From Limnomonas spitsbergensis (lineage: Eukaryota > Chlorophyta > Chlorophyceae > Chlamydomonadales): DNA of 64,000 bases. The position numbers and the translations under genes are program-made. The stretch lies in the NCBI GenBank assembly GCA_037349105.1, contig JAYJMM010000039.1, positions 1,488,001 to 1,552,000 on the forward strand. The letters are read 5' to 3'. Under the pieces are notes generated by a model. The model made no database searches. It saw nothing but the letters and a program-made list of their open reading frames with translations, and was not told the DNA's origin. This document shows positions 48,008 to 58,500 of this stretch, piece after piece. Position 1 is the stretch's first letter, and each line of letters begins with the position of its first letter.

Positions 48008-49309
48008 TTACCTTCCTCATCCGCCTCCTCCGCACTGAGCAGCTGCGCACACAGGCGCGCAGGACAAGCAGAGGGACTTCAAACACTAGTGTAAAAAGTG
48101 AAATTGTGATGGAGACTGAAGACTATAGCTTCGGTAGCTAACGAGTGCTAGGAACCAGCCAAGGCAGCAGAGACAGACATGTTCGAAAAATAAGCAAGAA
48201 TTTCAGTCAGCCCCAATGTCACCAGTACTCTCCCTTGACCGAAATAATGACTCTAAGGCCGAATACATTTGTAAGAATACCTGGGCAGGAACCACTCACC
48301 ATGGCTGCTTCCAGAAATCTTGGTTATGTCTGTGATGCGAGGTCCCCTGCCAGGGCCACCAGGGCCATCTCCAGGCCTCCTCCTGTCAGGGATGTTATGC
48401 TTTGATGCCGCCTCAGAAGAGATGATGGACTGCAAGCTGCACATAGAGGTGGGTAAGTGACACAGACACAGTAGATAAAAAGCACCACATATATTGTTCC
48501 TAGCAGCCAGCCCCTGGAGAGATCAAAGACAGTCAGCGAAGTCCACACAGCTATGGGCGCTGATACGGTATAAAACGCTTAGTTCATGCTTGGTGAATAA
48601 GAATCGGTGGCTACGGCCTGCCGGGGGTGGGCGCGGCCGGAGGCGGCGAATTTCGACGGTCAAATTCTCTCTGGTGAATGAGGCTGGACATGAGCTGCAA
48701 GTTGCAGCAACAGCTAAGTGGATTATACAAGCATCACTGGGATGAACCCCAAATGGCGTGCAAAACCCGCCACCTAGTTTCATCATGTGGAGGCATGCAT
48801 GACAGGGAGGCATGCACCAGACAGTAGACAGGACGAGGCAGCTGCATGAACGAGGTAGGTTTACTAGCTGCCTAGGCAGCATTCAGCAGGGTCGAATTAT
48901 TTCCCAATCTGTCTGGAAACAATCTGGCACGATCTGAGGACATTCTTAAATGTGACGTGTCCCGCCTGAGAGCCCTTGACTACGGAGGGGGTCGACGGCA
49001 GATGGGCACTACACACGCCTCCCATGATGCTCTGCAAGCTTACAAGAAGATTATGAAGTTGATCAGCGCAAAGATGTAGCCCTTCACCAAGGCAACTACT
49101 CCGGTTGGCTTCTCCGCTACTTTTCCTGCAACGCAGGCATAGGGAGTAGCTCAAACTCAGCGGGCACCTTCGGGACGATCGGGTGCGTGATATAGCTCGG
49201 AAAATTCAGCTGGGAAGTGGCCATTGCTGCTCGAGCCGGGGAGCAACGTAATGGAGATTTACCTCCGCCCAGAGTTCAAATTCGGCTTACCGTTGGAGAT
49301 GTACACCAT
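48008..49309 (-). CDS. SELENOK: Selenoprotein K (ER membrane; in-frame UGA = Sec88)
   Basis: Four exons join in phase: 49309-49291, 49125-49044, 48436-48300 and 48042-48008, giving 90 residues (human protein 94). The N-terminus MVYISNG is the family start. One membrane helix follows (YIFALINFIIFFLQ, about 22-36). Next comes a Gly/Pro/Arg-rich tail (RRRPGDGPGGPGRGPR) and the C-terminal CGGGG-U-GR, with UGA at 48019-48017 and the true stop TAA at 48010-48008. The SECIS element at 47816-47748 supports recoding. Selenoprotein K is a small ER membrane protein that works in ER-associated degradation and as a partner of acyltransferases; Sec is its redox-active residue. A normal gene finder would stop at the UGA or miss the gene. 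The neighbour at 49679 is transcribed divergently. The first exon holds only 19 coding bases. Confidence 0.95.
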
Positions 49310-49678
49310 TACAGCCGCTGCCCCATCGAGCGCTTGACAGCTTAGGCCAGAGAAAGCTGTTGAGTAATCGCGTCCCCGAAAGTTGTGAAGAGGTTTCGAG
49401 AGAGGTGATGTATTTTTTCTTGGACTTCACCAAACATTCCCTTGAAGTGTGGGGAACAGAACTTCCTCCACCGCACACCTGCATGTTGCACTTGCACCTC
49501 TCACATCAGTTCTTGCTGCGGCACAAAACCTCTTGGCACCACTGCTCTTCCTCTCCCGGTTTGCAGTACTGGAGTACTGCATCCCCTAACACTCGTTCCA
49601 TCTTAGCGCCATCCCCTCTCGCTCGTTTTCATTGAGCTCCACCTACTCAGCTACACCCTAGATTACAGAGCTGCGGAC
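49310..49678. promoter_or_regulatory. Compact divergent promoter region
   Basis: Only 369 bp separate the start codons of SELENOK (-) and the plastid protein gene (+). Both promoters and 5' leaders must fit here. No TATA box is evident, so a shared bidirectional promoter is plausible (inference). Confidence 0.5.
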
Positions 49679-52600
49679 ATGATGCGTCTCGAGGTCGCCC
49701 GCGCTCGCTTTCACCGGCGACCGAGCGCTTCTCGGCAATCCCGCTCCTTCAGGTGCCATGCCTCCCTGGACGCCCCTCCACCCTTAAGCAGCAGTACCAG
49801 TAGCAGCAGTGCCGGGGATGGCAGCATCGCAGCACGCATTGCCGCCGCCAAGAAGTATAAAGAGATGGCGGGGTCAGGCACAGCCAGCACATCTCAAAAG
49901 AACACCGCGCCCATGCCCACACCCTCCACACCTTCCAAAGGACCACCTCCGCCCGTTGACTACTCTGCTATGACCGAATTCATTCAGAACCCGCTTCCCA
50001 AGAGGAGCAGTAGCTCATCCCCTGCCTTGTCCCCGGTCAGCCTGCCCATCACACCAGATTCTGCGCCCTCATCCGTTGACTCAACAATCTCTAGGGCATT
50101 GACCCCACCTGCGGCTCAGGCCACCCCTGGGGCACCTCCCGCTCCTGACCCAGCTTCGTCAGGCGTGATGGAGGGCATGGGGGCAGCAACAGCGGTGGCC
50201 GCGGCTTCAGCAGCGGAGGCGCGCCAGGTGTCCCCTTTGGCGCCGCTTGAAACGGTCCCGGAGCCCCCGGCACCGTCCAACCCTATCCCTTTCCTACAAA
50301 GAACTTCCAATGGCTTGATAGCATCTGCGGACATTGCGAAGATGGTCATGTCAGCAACGCAGGTGCGGCCTGCCAAGCATTGAGGCTTGAGAGGGAGGCC
50401 AAGTGGACAACGCTAAGCTGGGGGCCAGTATGTGAGGGATAGCCCGCTGCTGGCGGCCATTTACCTCTGGGAGGTACAGATTTTCCATAGCTGGATGCTC
50501 ATCTCCTGGACAGGCAGAGGCTTTGAATCCCCCAAATTCCAAGGTTTAGAGACTGCTCTTGCGATGTGCCTCTGGTGGGGAGATTGGGACGGTATGGTTG
50601 TCAATATAAATAGGCAAGGGGTCTCAGAAGGGAAGGGAGCGGGGAACTTGAGGGGAAGGCTGGCTGGGGGGCTGTGAGAGGAGGTTCAGCAGCTCCATTT
50701 CTGGGGTCAGGGCGATCTTGGGAGACTCGATAAAAGGCGATGGAAAATGACAGTGCAAGGATTGCAAGCGGGCAGGTCAGTCCTGGGCAGGGCGTGTGGA
50801 GTTTCTGCAGCTGTAACCTGTGCTCAGTTAAAGGACGTACAATGTGGTTCTGACTGATTAGCTGGTGTGCAGGCATGCCCAGCAAACGCATTCCTGGCCC
50901 AAGCCTCCCTGCCTGGTGTGCAGCCATGCCCAGCAAACGCATTCCTGGCCCATGCCTCCCTGCCTGGTGTGCAGCCATGCCCAGCAAACGCATCCCTGGC
51001 CCATGCCTCTTCGCCTGGTGTGCAGCCATGCCCAGCAAACGCATTCCTGGCCCATGCCTCTTCGCCTGGTGTACAGCCATGCCCAGCAAACGCATTCCTG
51101 GCCCATGCCTCCCTGCCTGGTGTGCAGCCATGCCCAGCAAACGCATTGCTGGCCCATGCCTCCCTGCCTGGTGTGCAGCCATGCCCAGCAAACGCATTCC
51201 TGGCCCATGCCTCCCTGCCTGGTGTGCAGCCATGCCCAGCAAACGCATTCCTTGCCCATGCCTCCCTGCCTGGTGTGCAGCCATGCCTAGCAAACGCATT
51301 GCTGGCCCATGCCTCCCTGCCTGGTGTGCAGCCATGCCCAGCAAACGCATTCCTGGCCCATGCCTCTTCGCCTGGTGTACAGCCATGCCTAGCAAACGCA
51401 TTCCTGGCCCATGCCTCTTCGCCTGGTGTGCAGCCATGCCCAGCAAACGCATTCCTGGCCCATGCCTCTTCTCCTGGTGTGCAGCCATGCCCAGCAAACG
51501 CATTCCTGGCCCATGCCTCCCTGCCTGGTGTACAGCCATGCCCAGCATACGCATTCCTGGCCCATGCCTCTTCGCCTGGTGTACAGCCATGCCCAGCAAA
51601 CGCATTCCTGGCCCATGCCCATGCCACTTCGCCTGGTGTGCAGCCATGCCCAGCAAATGCATTCCTGGCCCATGCCCCTTCGCCTGGTGTACAGCCATGC
51701 CCAGCAAACGCATTCCTGGCCCATGCCTCTTCGCCTGGTGTGCAGCCATGCCCAGCAAACGCATTCCTGGCATTGCCTCCCCGCCTGCTGTGCGGCGATG
51801 CCCAGTTAACGCCTTCTGACCCACACCTCGGCATCTGCTGTGCGCTGGTTCCCAGCTAATGCCACCTGACTCACTGCCTGCAGTGCATTTTTTCTCAGCG
51901 AATGCTCTCCTGGCCCACACCTCAGCAGCTGATGTGTGCTGGTGCCCAGCTAATGCCACCTGACACACTCCATATCACCCAGGGGTACCCAGTGTGGCGT
52001 TGGGCCCAAATCCCGTACCATTTACCATATCGTACCGTACCGTTAAACTAAAGCCTACCGTGTGAAAAAAAGTACCGGCCAATTTCTTACCAGTGTGTCC
52101 ATTCCGTACTGGACTACTGGTATCCGTACTATACCGTTTGACCATACCGTATTCCCGTACTAAATATCCCCTGCCCTCAGGCGCCTGGACGCGGCAGCGC
52201 CACAGAGGCTGCCAGCTCCATTGCCGCAGTGCTCAGCTTTGAGAGCACGATCGACCCAGACATGCGCCCGGAGCAGTACTCTTTGCTCAAGGAGGAGCGC
52301 ATGAAGCAGATGGGGGCTCAGATCATCACCGTGGACCAGAACTACAACCCTGGCGTGCGGGCAGGTGTGGATGGTGTGCATGGTGTGGACCAGAACTACA
52401 ACCCTTGAGTGCGGACAGGTGTGGATGGTGTGGATAATGGGGACCAGAACTGCAACCCAGGCGTGCGGGCAGGTGTGGATGGTGTGGACCAGAACTACAA
52501 CCCTTGAGTGCGGACAGGTGTGGATGATGGGGACCAGAACTACAACCCTTGAGTGCGGACAGGTGTGGATGGTGTGGACCAGAACTACAACCCTTGAGTG

Positions 52601-55600
52601 CGGGCAGGTGTGGATGGTGTGGATGATGTGGACCAGAACTACAACCCTGGCGTGCGGGTAGGTGTGGATGGTGTGCATGGTGTGGACCAGAACTATAACC
52701 CTGGCGTGCGGGCAGGTGTGGATGGTGTGCATGGTGTGGATCAGAACTACAAGCCTGGCGTGCGGGCAGGTGTGGATGGTGTGCATGGTGTGGACCAGAA
52801 CTACAACCCTGGCGTGCGGACAGGTGTGGATGGTGTGGATGATGGGGACCAGAACTACAACCCTGGCGTGCGGGCAAGTGTGGATGGTGTGGATAAGGCA
52901 GTGTTTCTTTTGTATGACTAAGCTACATGTCAGCTACACTCCGGCCTATGGCTGGAGACCTCATTTGTGGCCTGCCATGCTGCTTAGGCCACCATTTGTA
53001 GGCCAGGCCAGGCTTGGTCCCAGCCGGGCTATGGGGGCCAGGGGACAGCCTGACAAAGGGGGGCTGGTAGTCGAAATAATGAACATTGGGATAAGGCGAT
53101 GGGGGAGAGAGGCAGGCGATGGACTATTTCAGTGTGTGCATATGTTGAGTTGAAAATTACAGTAACGTGTTGCCAGTGTGTCTGAGGGTATATGTTATGC
53201 AGGGAATCGGGATTCCCTGCCCCAAAGGCCCTTGAATGAGGCTAGGCACTCTTTTGAGACCTTTTTACCCACCCCGCAGCTCCTTAAACACCTTCGAGGT
53301 GACCCTGAACTCCGATGTTAAGCTAGGCGCTCTGTTGAAACCTCTTCACCCTCCCCCGCAGACCCCTCTGCGTACTCAGGGTTGACCATCAACCCTGATG
53401 CGCCCCCGGCGGCTCCCGAGCGCCCACTTCAACCCATGTACCAACCCAAGGTGAGAGGACGCAGGGGGATTTGTCGAGGCGATAACCGCACAGACATATG
53501 CACTACCAAGGCCAGCCCAGGGAGCTGTCCCTGTTGCAAAGCTGTTACAAATACCTGCCCAGGGAGTGATTGGTGGTACAAAGATGTTGCAACTGCCAGC
53601 CCACCCACACGTGAGTGTGCTCTACGCTCTTCAGCTTTAATCAGCAACGGGTGCTAAAAATCGAAAAAGGCTTGTGTGGCTTAGAAATTGCACTCAAGCG
53701 TCCATCCATGTCTGTAGGGCCTTTTCAACAACAGCTGCTCTTCCCCTACGCATTCAAGGTTTGAAGAAACCAGATTCATATAATTTACCTAAAACTAAAA
53801 AGTAAACTAAAATGTAAGGGCCAATTTTTCCACCACATATCAGCTGTTTAATTGAAATGTGCCTACAAATTAGGTCACTCCGGTGCTTTTGTAATTAGTG
53901 AAGGCTGAGTATGAGGCCGAAGAATTTCCATGACTGAAGCGTGCCATTGAAAATTAACCCAGCGGCATGACTGGCAAGGCAAATTTGTCCTCAATCGTCG
54001 TTTCGATTGGACTGGATTTGACGGCAGCTAGTGACCCCCCCAACACACCTGTGCCTGGCTGATGCTGCCTGCCTGATGCTGCTTGATGCTGCCTGGCGTA
54101 AAGGTGTCAACATGGGGCGCCTTCCCTCGGCCCAACAACATCAGTGAGGCGTACGGCGGCGGCCGCAACATCACTCCCGGCCAGGTGGGTGCCGGGTTAA
54201 AGGGTAGTAAGCTGGGGTGGAAATATTGTGGGCGCTGGGTTAAGGTTTGCCAATCTCTGGTGGAAGTATGGCAATGTGGATGCTGGTTTTAGGGGTAGTA
54301 AGCTGGCGTCTTAGACTGGGGTAATAAGCCTTGGTCGGGGTTAGCCTAAAATGCGTCCTGTCTCCCTCTGCGGCCTTGGATTCCCAGGCTGGAAAAAAAT
54401 GGCTGGGAAACAATGTGGATGCCGGTTTTAGGGGGTAATAAGCTGGCGTGGAAACAATGTGGGTGCCGGGTGTATCAGATGGCCTGGTTGGAAGGGCCAG
54501 GCAATGCAAACAAGAGGAACAGGGGTAGCTACAACCAGGGACTTTGGGCCCCTTCCATCTCGGCCTGTGCATGGCCATGCATGGCTGATAAATGGCTGTG
54601 CATGGCATGGCTGCTCGTGGCCATGCATGGCTGATAAATGGCTGTGCATGGCATGGCATGGCTATTCGTGGCCATGCATGGCTGATAATTGGCAATACAT
54701 GGCATGGCTGTTCGTGGCCGTGCATGGCTGTGTGGGCATGGCTGCTTTCCGATACAGCCTCTGCCCTGCTTTGCCTTAGGCACTGGAGACTGAGGAGCAG
54801 AAGGCGGCTCGTGAGGTGTCCTTCAACCTGGCAATGAAGTCATACCGAGAGAAGGTGAGGGAGTGAGGAGGTAAGGGATTAGAGTTGGAGGGAGGGGGAG
54901 AAGGTTAGGGATGAGGGGATAAGGGAGTGGGGAGGTTAGGGATGAGGGGTAAGTGGAGGGAGGAGGTAAGGGACGGCGGTTGGAGGGAGGGGGAGAAGGC
55001 AAGGGATAAGGTGGAAAGGGAGTGGGGAGGTTAGGGATGAGGGGTAAAGTGAGGAGGGAGGTAAGGGATGAGGGGTAAAGATATTTCCCTCCAGCCTTCA
55101 GGGAGAATGTATCTCACCCTTTGATATGTAATTTTAGTTCATGTAACTGATACATACTGTGGGTGTATTTTGTTTGCACCCTGAACCTCTCCCCTGCTGT
55201 CATTCTGCTGGGTTCTGAATGTTAAAGATTTGTGAATGCTCAAGCTCAGCAGGTAACCTAGAATGTTCCCAGATGAATGCGCATGCCCTCCCCAACCCCC
55301 TCCTCCCGACCCTGCCTCAGTCGGGCTTGCTTTGTCAAATGCCTATTCCCTTCCCCTACCCCTCCTCCCTTGTCCTATTTATGCGCTAGCCAGCCCTCAT
55401 CCCCTCCACCCTTCCCTGTAGTCGCAGTTGCTTTCTCACACCCCACCTTCCTTCTCTCACACCCTCCTCATGTGCCCACTGAGAGCAAGTGCCCTACCAT
55501 TGCTTATTTCTTCCCCCATGAATGCGCTTGCCTGCCCCCACCCCTGTTCTCTTTGCCCATGAATGCGCTTCCCTACCCTCCCACCCCCTCTCTTTCCCTA

Positions 55601-58400
55601 CAAATGCGCTTGCCTTTCCCCACCCACCCCACCTACTCACCCACCCACCTCCACCCCACCCACCCCTGCCTCTGCCTCAGATGGGCTTGGACGTTGACCC
55701 CCAGCTCGAGATCAACGCTCAGGCCTTCTATGACGAAGGCATGGATCTCTTTCGGGATGGCTCGCTCAAGCCAGCTTACGACAAGTAGGTGCACTAGGAG
55801 TCAGATTAAATGCCGCGCCACTGATGTCAGGCGGACCGATGTACACAAACTGTCATCTCTTACACATTTACTGAACTAATTGCAAGATACTGTCAGGCCC
55901 CTAAAGAAAAAGGCTGTTGGTTGGATGTGATTAGCTGTCAGATGAACGCATCGGATGTCATCTACTCATGTCTGCAATGCCAGACCGCCAGTATCATTGG
56001 CTGGTTTTCCTTGGGGCCTTTGCCTGGCCTGGCCTGGCCTGGCCTGGCTTGGTATTCCTTCGGGCCTATGCCTGGCCAAGGGGTTCAATACCCCCTATTA
56101 CATTTAGGCGGCAGTTGGCTTTCCTAGGGCCCCTATCTCCTGCTCTGATGATCGCTGGTCTGCCCGCCTGATAGCTGTCGAAGCCTGCGCTGGATTCAAA
56201 TTCAAACGGTGTCAGTTGGTGTTCACTCATGACTGCAGAAAGGGTTACTCTGGCCAATACCTCGTCCCCCGGATCTGCCCACCCCTGTCGCTGCCAGTTT
56301 CAGACAAGGATAAGAGGAGAGATGCTGATGTCATCCTGTGCTGACGGGCATTCGATGCCAATCTCAGTTTAGCCCCTGCCCCTCCTACCCCCCCGGAGGG
56401 GGGGAGGGAAGGGGCTGCATGGGGGGGGAGGGGATGAGGAACGACCTCCGCCCTCAAAAAGGAGGGGAGAAGCAATTGTTTGTGTCCCCTTGTTATTTCA
56501 TATTAGTCCCGAACCTGGTCAAATGGGTGCGGCACAGTTTCAGCCTCAGCTGAGAGGAGAGATGCTGATACCACTCTGTGAGGAATGTAGTCCATCGAGG
56601 CACCATTAGTCCCCTCGTCTTGTCATCTTAGTACCACACATGACCATCCCCTTGCCCAGTAATTACAGTCTCAGCTGAGAGGAGAGATGCTGATACCACC
56701 TGTGTGCAAGGGCCCTGGCTGTCAATTTTTGCATTGCTCGTGTCCAGTGATCCTTTTTCATGACTCAGCTTCTTATCTCCTACACTTGGGATTCTGGCCG
56801 GCGGTCCCACTTGTGGCCAGCCATGCTGCTTTAACCACCAGCCGCCGGCAGATCCAAGTTTGGTTTCAATCGGGCCCTGGTCCGCTGCGGGGCGGCCTGC
56901 CAAAGGTGCCTGCCATTGGTAGCCGAAAGAATAAACACTGTTTGTGTCCTCTTGATGTTCTTGTGAAGCCCCGAACAGGAGGCATGTGCAACAGAGGGGT
57001 GAGGTTAAGCTGCCCGAGTGTTGCTGCAGCAGGACAAAGCAGGTTCCTTAGTCCTTACCACTACCGACGTGTTTCCGATGCGCACCTGCTGTTGCCCCGT
57101 GCTGCAGGTTCCTTTCCGCAACCGAGTTGGTGCCCGTGCGGTCCAAGGTCGGCGGTTTGGCTACGCTGCAGAAGGCCATCGTGCTCGACTCGCTCGGCTA
57201 CAGCGACGACGCCAAGAAGCTGTACAAGCAGCTGAGGGGGCATGCAGTTGCAAGTGAGCGGCTGCTCGTTTTTAGGTCTAGTTGGCTGTCGCAAGTGAGC
57301 GGCTGCTCGTTTATAGTTCTAGATTGCGGTTGCAAGTGAGTGGCTGCTCGTTTATAGTTCAACTTTGCTGTAGCCAGTGAGTGGCTGTTCGAATTTTAGT
57401 TAAGTTTTTTTATTGCCCACCTTTGCCCTGCTCACGACACGCTCATCAGAGTTGAACTGTTGATTCTAATACGCAATAGACTGCCTTAGGGAGGACGGCC
57501 AGACAGGGCCGCTGAGGGCTTGGAGGCCCAAACTTGATTCGCCGGCAGCTGGTCGCCCAAGTGACAGGGCTAGCTGCACGAGGCAGTGCAGGCCCTGGGC
57601 CGCGTTGTAGCCGAAGCGCTAAAATATCCACTCGTGCTCTTTACCCTGACCCTGCAGATGTTGCCCGGAAGGCCAAGCAGATGGTGTTCGGCTTTGAGGC
57701 TGCCAGCTTCATGAAGGCGGACACCATTTCCTATGCGCCCAAGAAGGCGGATTACATCAAATACTTCAGGTGCCGCACATTTGAATGGCCTTTCACCTCC
57801 TGTCCTGTTTGAATGAATTGTTTCCTTAATTTCCCTTCAAAGCAGGCAATGGACGGAACCTCTCCATCCTGGACTGATTTACACAGGACTCGTTTTGCCC
57901 GTCAATAATTCGGATGTCGAATGAATCCCTCAGCACGACGTAACATTGCTCGCAACATTACTTGTGAGGGAAGACAATTCGAATGTGCTGTATGCGGATG
58001 TATGGCCATGCTGAATTCCAGCAAAGATCATTGTGCCGGGTTTCTGCTGTCCACTTTCTATCATGCCCCCACCCACCTGCCCTGTATGACCTACAAAATG
58101 GGTTACAGGTATTTTATGCCCCAAACCAGGGTTTGAGCCCTGGCTCCCAAACCTTGCTCCCAAACCAAGTATGAGCCCTTGCTCTTATACCCTAATCACA
58201 AACCTTGCTCCGAAACCAAGTCGAAAATCTGCTCCCAAAACAGGGTGTTTGCTGATCGCAACCAAATGTACGTCGCGACGGAGGAGGACCGCATCAAGGA
58301 TGCTGAGATGGCGCGCCTGTCCGCCATAGTTGCCGTGAGCGTCCTGCTGGGGCCCCTGGCGCTGCTAGGATCCCTGGTCATGCAGCATAGCCTGCAGTGA
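49679..58400 (+). CDS. Conserved green-lineage plastid protein with C-terminal membrane helix
   Basis: Nine exons join in phase: 49679-50362, 52181-52364, 53362-53450, 54104-54184, 54780-54854, 55681-55784, 57108-57253, 57658-57769 and 58244-58400 (TGA), giving 543 residues. The N-terminus ([20 protein letters not shown]) is Arg/Ser-rich like a chloroplast transit peptide. A long Ser/Pro/Ala-rich linker runs to about residue 230. The conserved part contains [20 protein letters not shown] and [19 protein letters not shown]. It continues with KKLYKQL helices resembling a TPR-like region (about 380-440) and a C-terminal hydrophobic helix ([20 protein letters not shown]). I recall Arabidopsis chloroplast proteins with the same PRPxNISxxYGGGR motif, helical region and C-terminal membrane helix, but I cannot name a function. 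Thylakoid or envelope anchoring is inferred. Intron 1 is 1.8 kb and mostly minisatellite. Confidence 0.87.
50874..51780. repeat. 51-bp minisatellite, ~17 copies, intronic
   Basis: Units of GCCATGCCCAGCAAACGCAT, TCCTGGCCCATGCCTCC and CTGCCTGGTGTGCA in intron 1 of the plastid protein gene. Variants alternate TCCCTGCC/TCTTCGCC and GTGTGC/GTGTAC. Degenerate units continue to about 51960. The 51 bp period opens several long artefactual frames on both strands. Confidence 0.95.
52010..52165. repeat. Cluster of degenerate TACCGTA motifs
   Basis: About ten TACCGT / TACCAT / TACGGTA-like motifs are irregularly spaced just upstream of exon 52181-52364. It is AT-rich with no regular period. Similar single motifs (TACCGGTA) are scattered through the window. 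Confidence 0.5.
52331..52893 (+). repeat. Exon-derived minisatellite carrying repeated splice donors, 11 copies
   Basis: The last 34 coding bases of exon 52181-52364 (GTGGACCAGAACTACAACCC then TGGCGTGCGGGCAG) plus the first ~20 intron bases (GTGTGGATGGTGTGCATGGT) form a 44-57 bp unit repeated 11 times. Most units keep an AG|GTGTGG donor. Four units read CCCTTGAGTGCGG, which places an in-frame TGA, so translation cannot pass through the array. Only the first copy is coding. Confidence 0.93.
52918..53055 (+). repeat. Dispersed repeat family 3, copy
   Basis: AAGCTACATGTCAGCTACA, GCCATGCTGCTTAGGCC and GGTCCCAGCCGGGCTATGG follow the family order. It is intronic. Confidence 0.5.
54540..54745. repeat. 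~50-bp tandem repeat, ~4 copies, intronic
   Basis: Units of GTGGCCATGCATGGCTGATA, AATGGCTGTGCATGGC and ATGGCTGCTC repeat with small length changes. They lie in the intron before exon 54780-54854. Confidence 0.85.
56757..56910 (+). repeat. Dispersed repeat family 3, copy
   Basis: TTCTGGCCGGCGGTCC, GGCCAGCCATGCTGCTTT and GGTTTCAATCGGGCCC match the copies at 29108-29220 and 52918-53055. It is intronic. Confidence 0.5.
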
Positions 58401-58500
58401 TTCTTATTAAATGGCGCGCCTGTCCGCCATAATTGCCGTGAGCATTTCGCTGGGTGCTGCTGGCGCTGCTAGGATCCCTGGTCATGCAGCAGAGCCTGCA
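58308..58500 (+). repeat. 103-bp offset tandem duplication of the last exon end
   Basis: The final coding 90 bp of the plastid protein gene (ATGGCGCGCCTGTCCGCCAT to CCTGCAG, 58308-58397) recurs at 58411-58500 after the stop, with small changes. A more decayed third copy is visible at about 58655-58720. The copies lie in the 3' untranslated region. Confidence 0.85.

Noticed and set aside
47779..48141. 120-residue plus-strand ORF
   Set aside because: It lies antisense to the SELENOK last exon, 3'UTR and SECIS. Codon content is non-specific and there are no neighbouring exons.
48324..48548. Minus-strand ORF with a hydrophobic segment (WLLGTIYVVLFIYCVCV)
   Set aside because: First considered as the SELENOK membrane helix. 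The phase-consistent exons 49125-49044 and 48436-48300 already supply the helix, so this is intron.
50601..51968. 336-455-residue ORFs on both strands
   Set aside because: They run through the 51 bp intronic minisatellite. The first exon of the plastid gene ends at 50362 and the next starts at 52181.
52598..52921. Repeat-protein reading of the exon-derived minisatellite
   Set aside because: Units upstream contain in-frame TGA stops and each unit has a splice donor, so it is intronic.
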